A DNA stretch of 5,414 bases. Origin: Bifidobacteriaceae bacterium. GTDB taxonomy: Bacteria; Actinomycetota; Actinomycetes; Actinomycetales; WQXJ01. The position numbers and the translations under genes were made by a program. Location of the stretch: positions 1-5,414 of the forward strand of contig JAITLE010000100.1 in NCBI GenBank assembly GCA_031278075.1, in the 5' to 3' direction. Below the pieces are notes generated by a model that had not been told where the DNA came from, searched no databases, and saw only the letters and a list, made by a program, of their open reading frames with translations. Below, piece after piece: positions 5,409 through 5,414 of the stretch. Positions within the stretch are counted from its first letter, which is position 1; each line of letters opens with the position of its first letter.

Positions 5409-5414
5409 AGGCCA

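Noticed and set aside
1..5414. CRISPR array, transposase or integrase gene
   Set aside because: No regularly spaced repeats and no recognisable recombinase motifs on either strand, so the mechanism that made the junctions is not visible here.

Overview
The window is very GC-rich, with strong G/C preference at third codon positions, GTG starts and ATGA/GTGA-type gene overlaps. This points to a high-GC actinobacterium; nothing identifies the species. Almost no gene is intact apart from toxin-antitoxin (TA) genes, which suggests an accessory or decaying island where TA modules sit among broken pieces of ordinary chromosomal genes.

Layout: 1-285 (+) is the 3' end of a major facilitator superfamily (MFS) transporter. 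286-1524 has no gene I can identify; it holds a perfect 12-bp-stem hairpin (807-834), coding-like but interrupted frames (841-1419) and an 8-bp inverted repeat (1426-1460). 1525-1716 (+) is a short unrecognised frame with strong coding bias, probably a gene fragment; it overlaps the end of the next gene tail to tail. 1683-3289 (-) is an AbiE-type (type IV) TA pair, with an AbiEi-like antitoxin followed after 11 bases by an AbiEii/MenT-like nucleotidyltransferase toxin. The antitoxin appears to lack its first 10-20 residues, and the toxin has an unusual residue in its DxD-like motif.

3288-3754 (+) is a leftover of a catabolic operon: the last 11 codons of an unknown gene, then the first half of an enoyl-CoA hydratase/isomerase that stops at a sharp junction. 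3764-4395 (-) is a complete VapBC-like pair (ribbon-helix-helix antitoxin, PIN-domain toxin) with a GTGA overlap and an apparent leaderless promoter overlapping an imperfect palindrome. 4503-4832 (-) is an internal/C-terminal fragment of a tRNA-dihydrouridine synthase, and 4858-4980 (-) a short unrecognised coding remnant. 5010-5408 (-) is a second, apparently intact VapC-like PIN toxin whose antitoxin should lie just beyond the right edge.

All five TA genes are on the minus strand, while the older remnants lie on both strands. The simplest reading is repeated insertion or recombination at TA modules, with host genes cut at their borders; insertion and deletion cannot be separated from this window alone.
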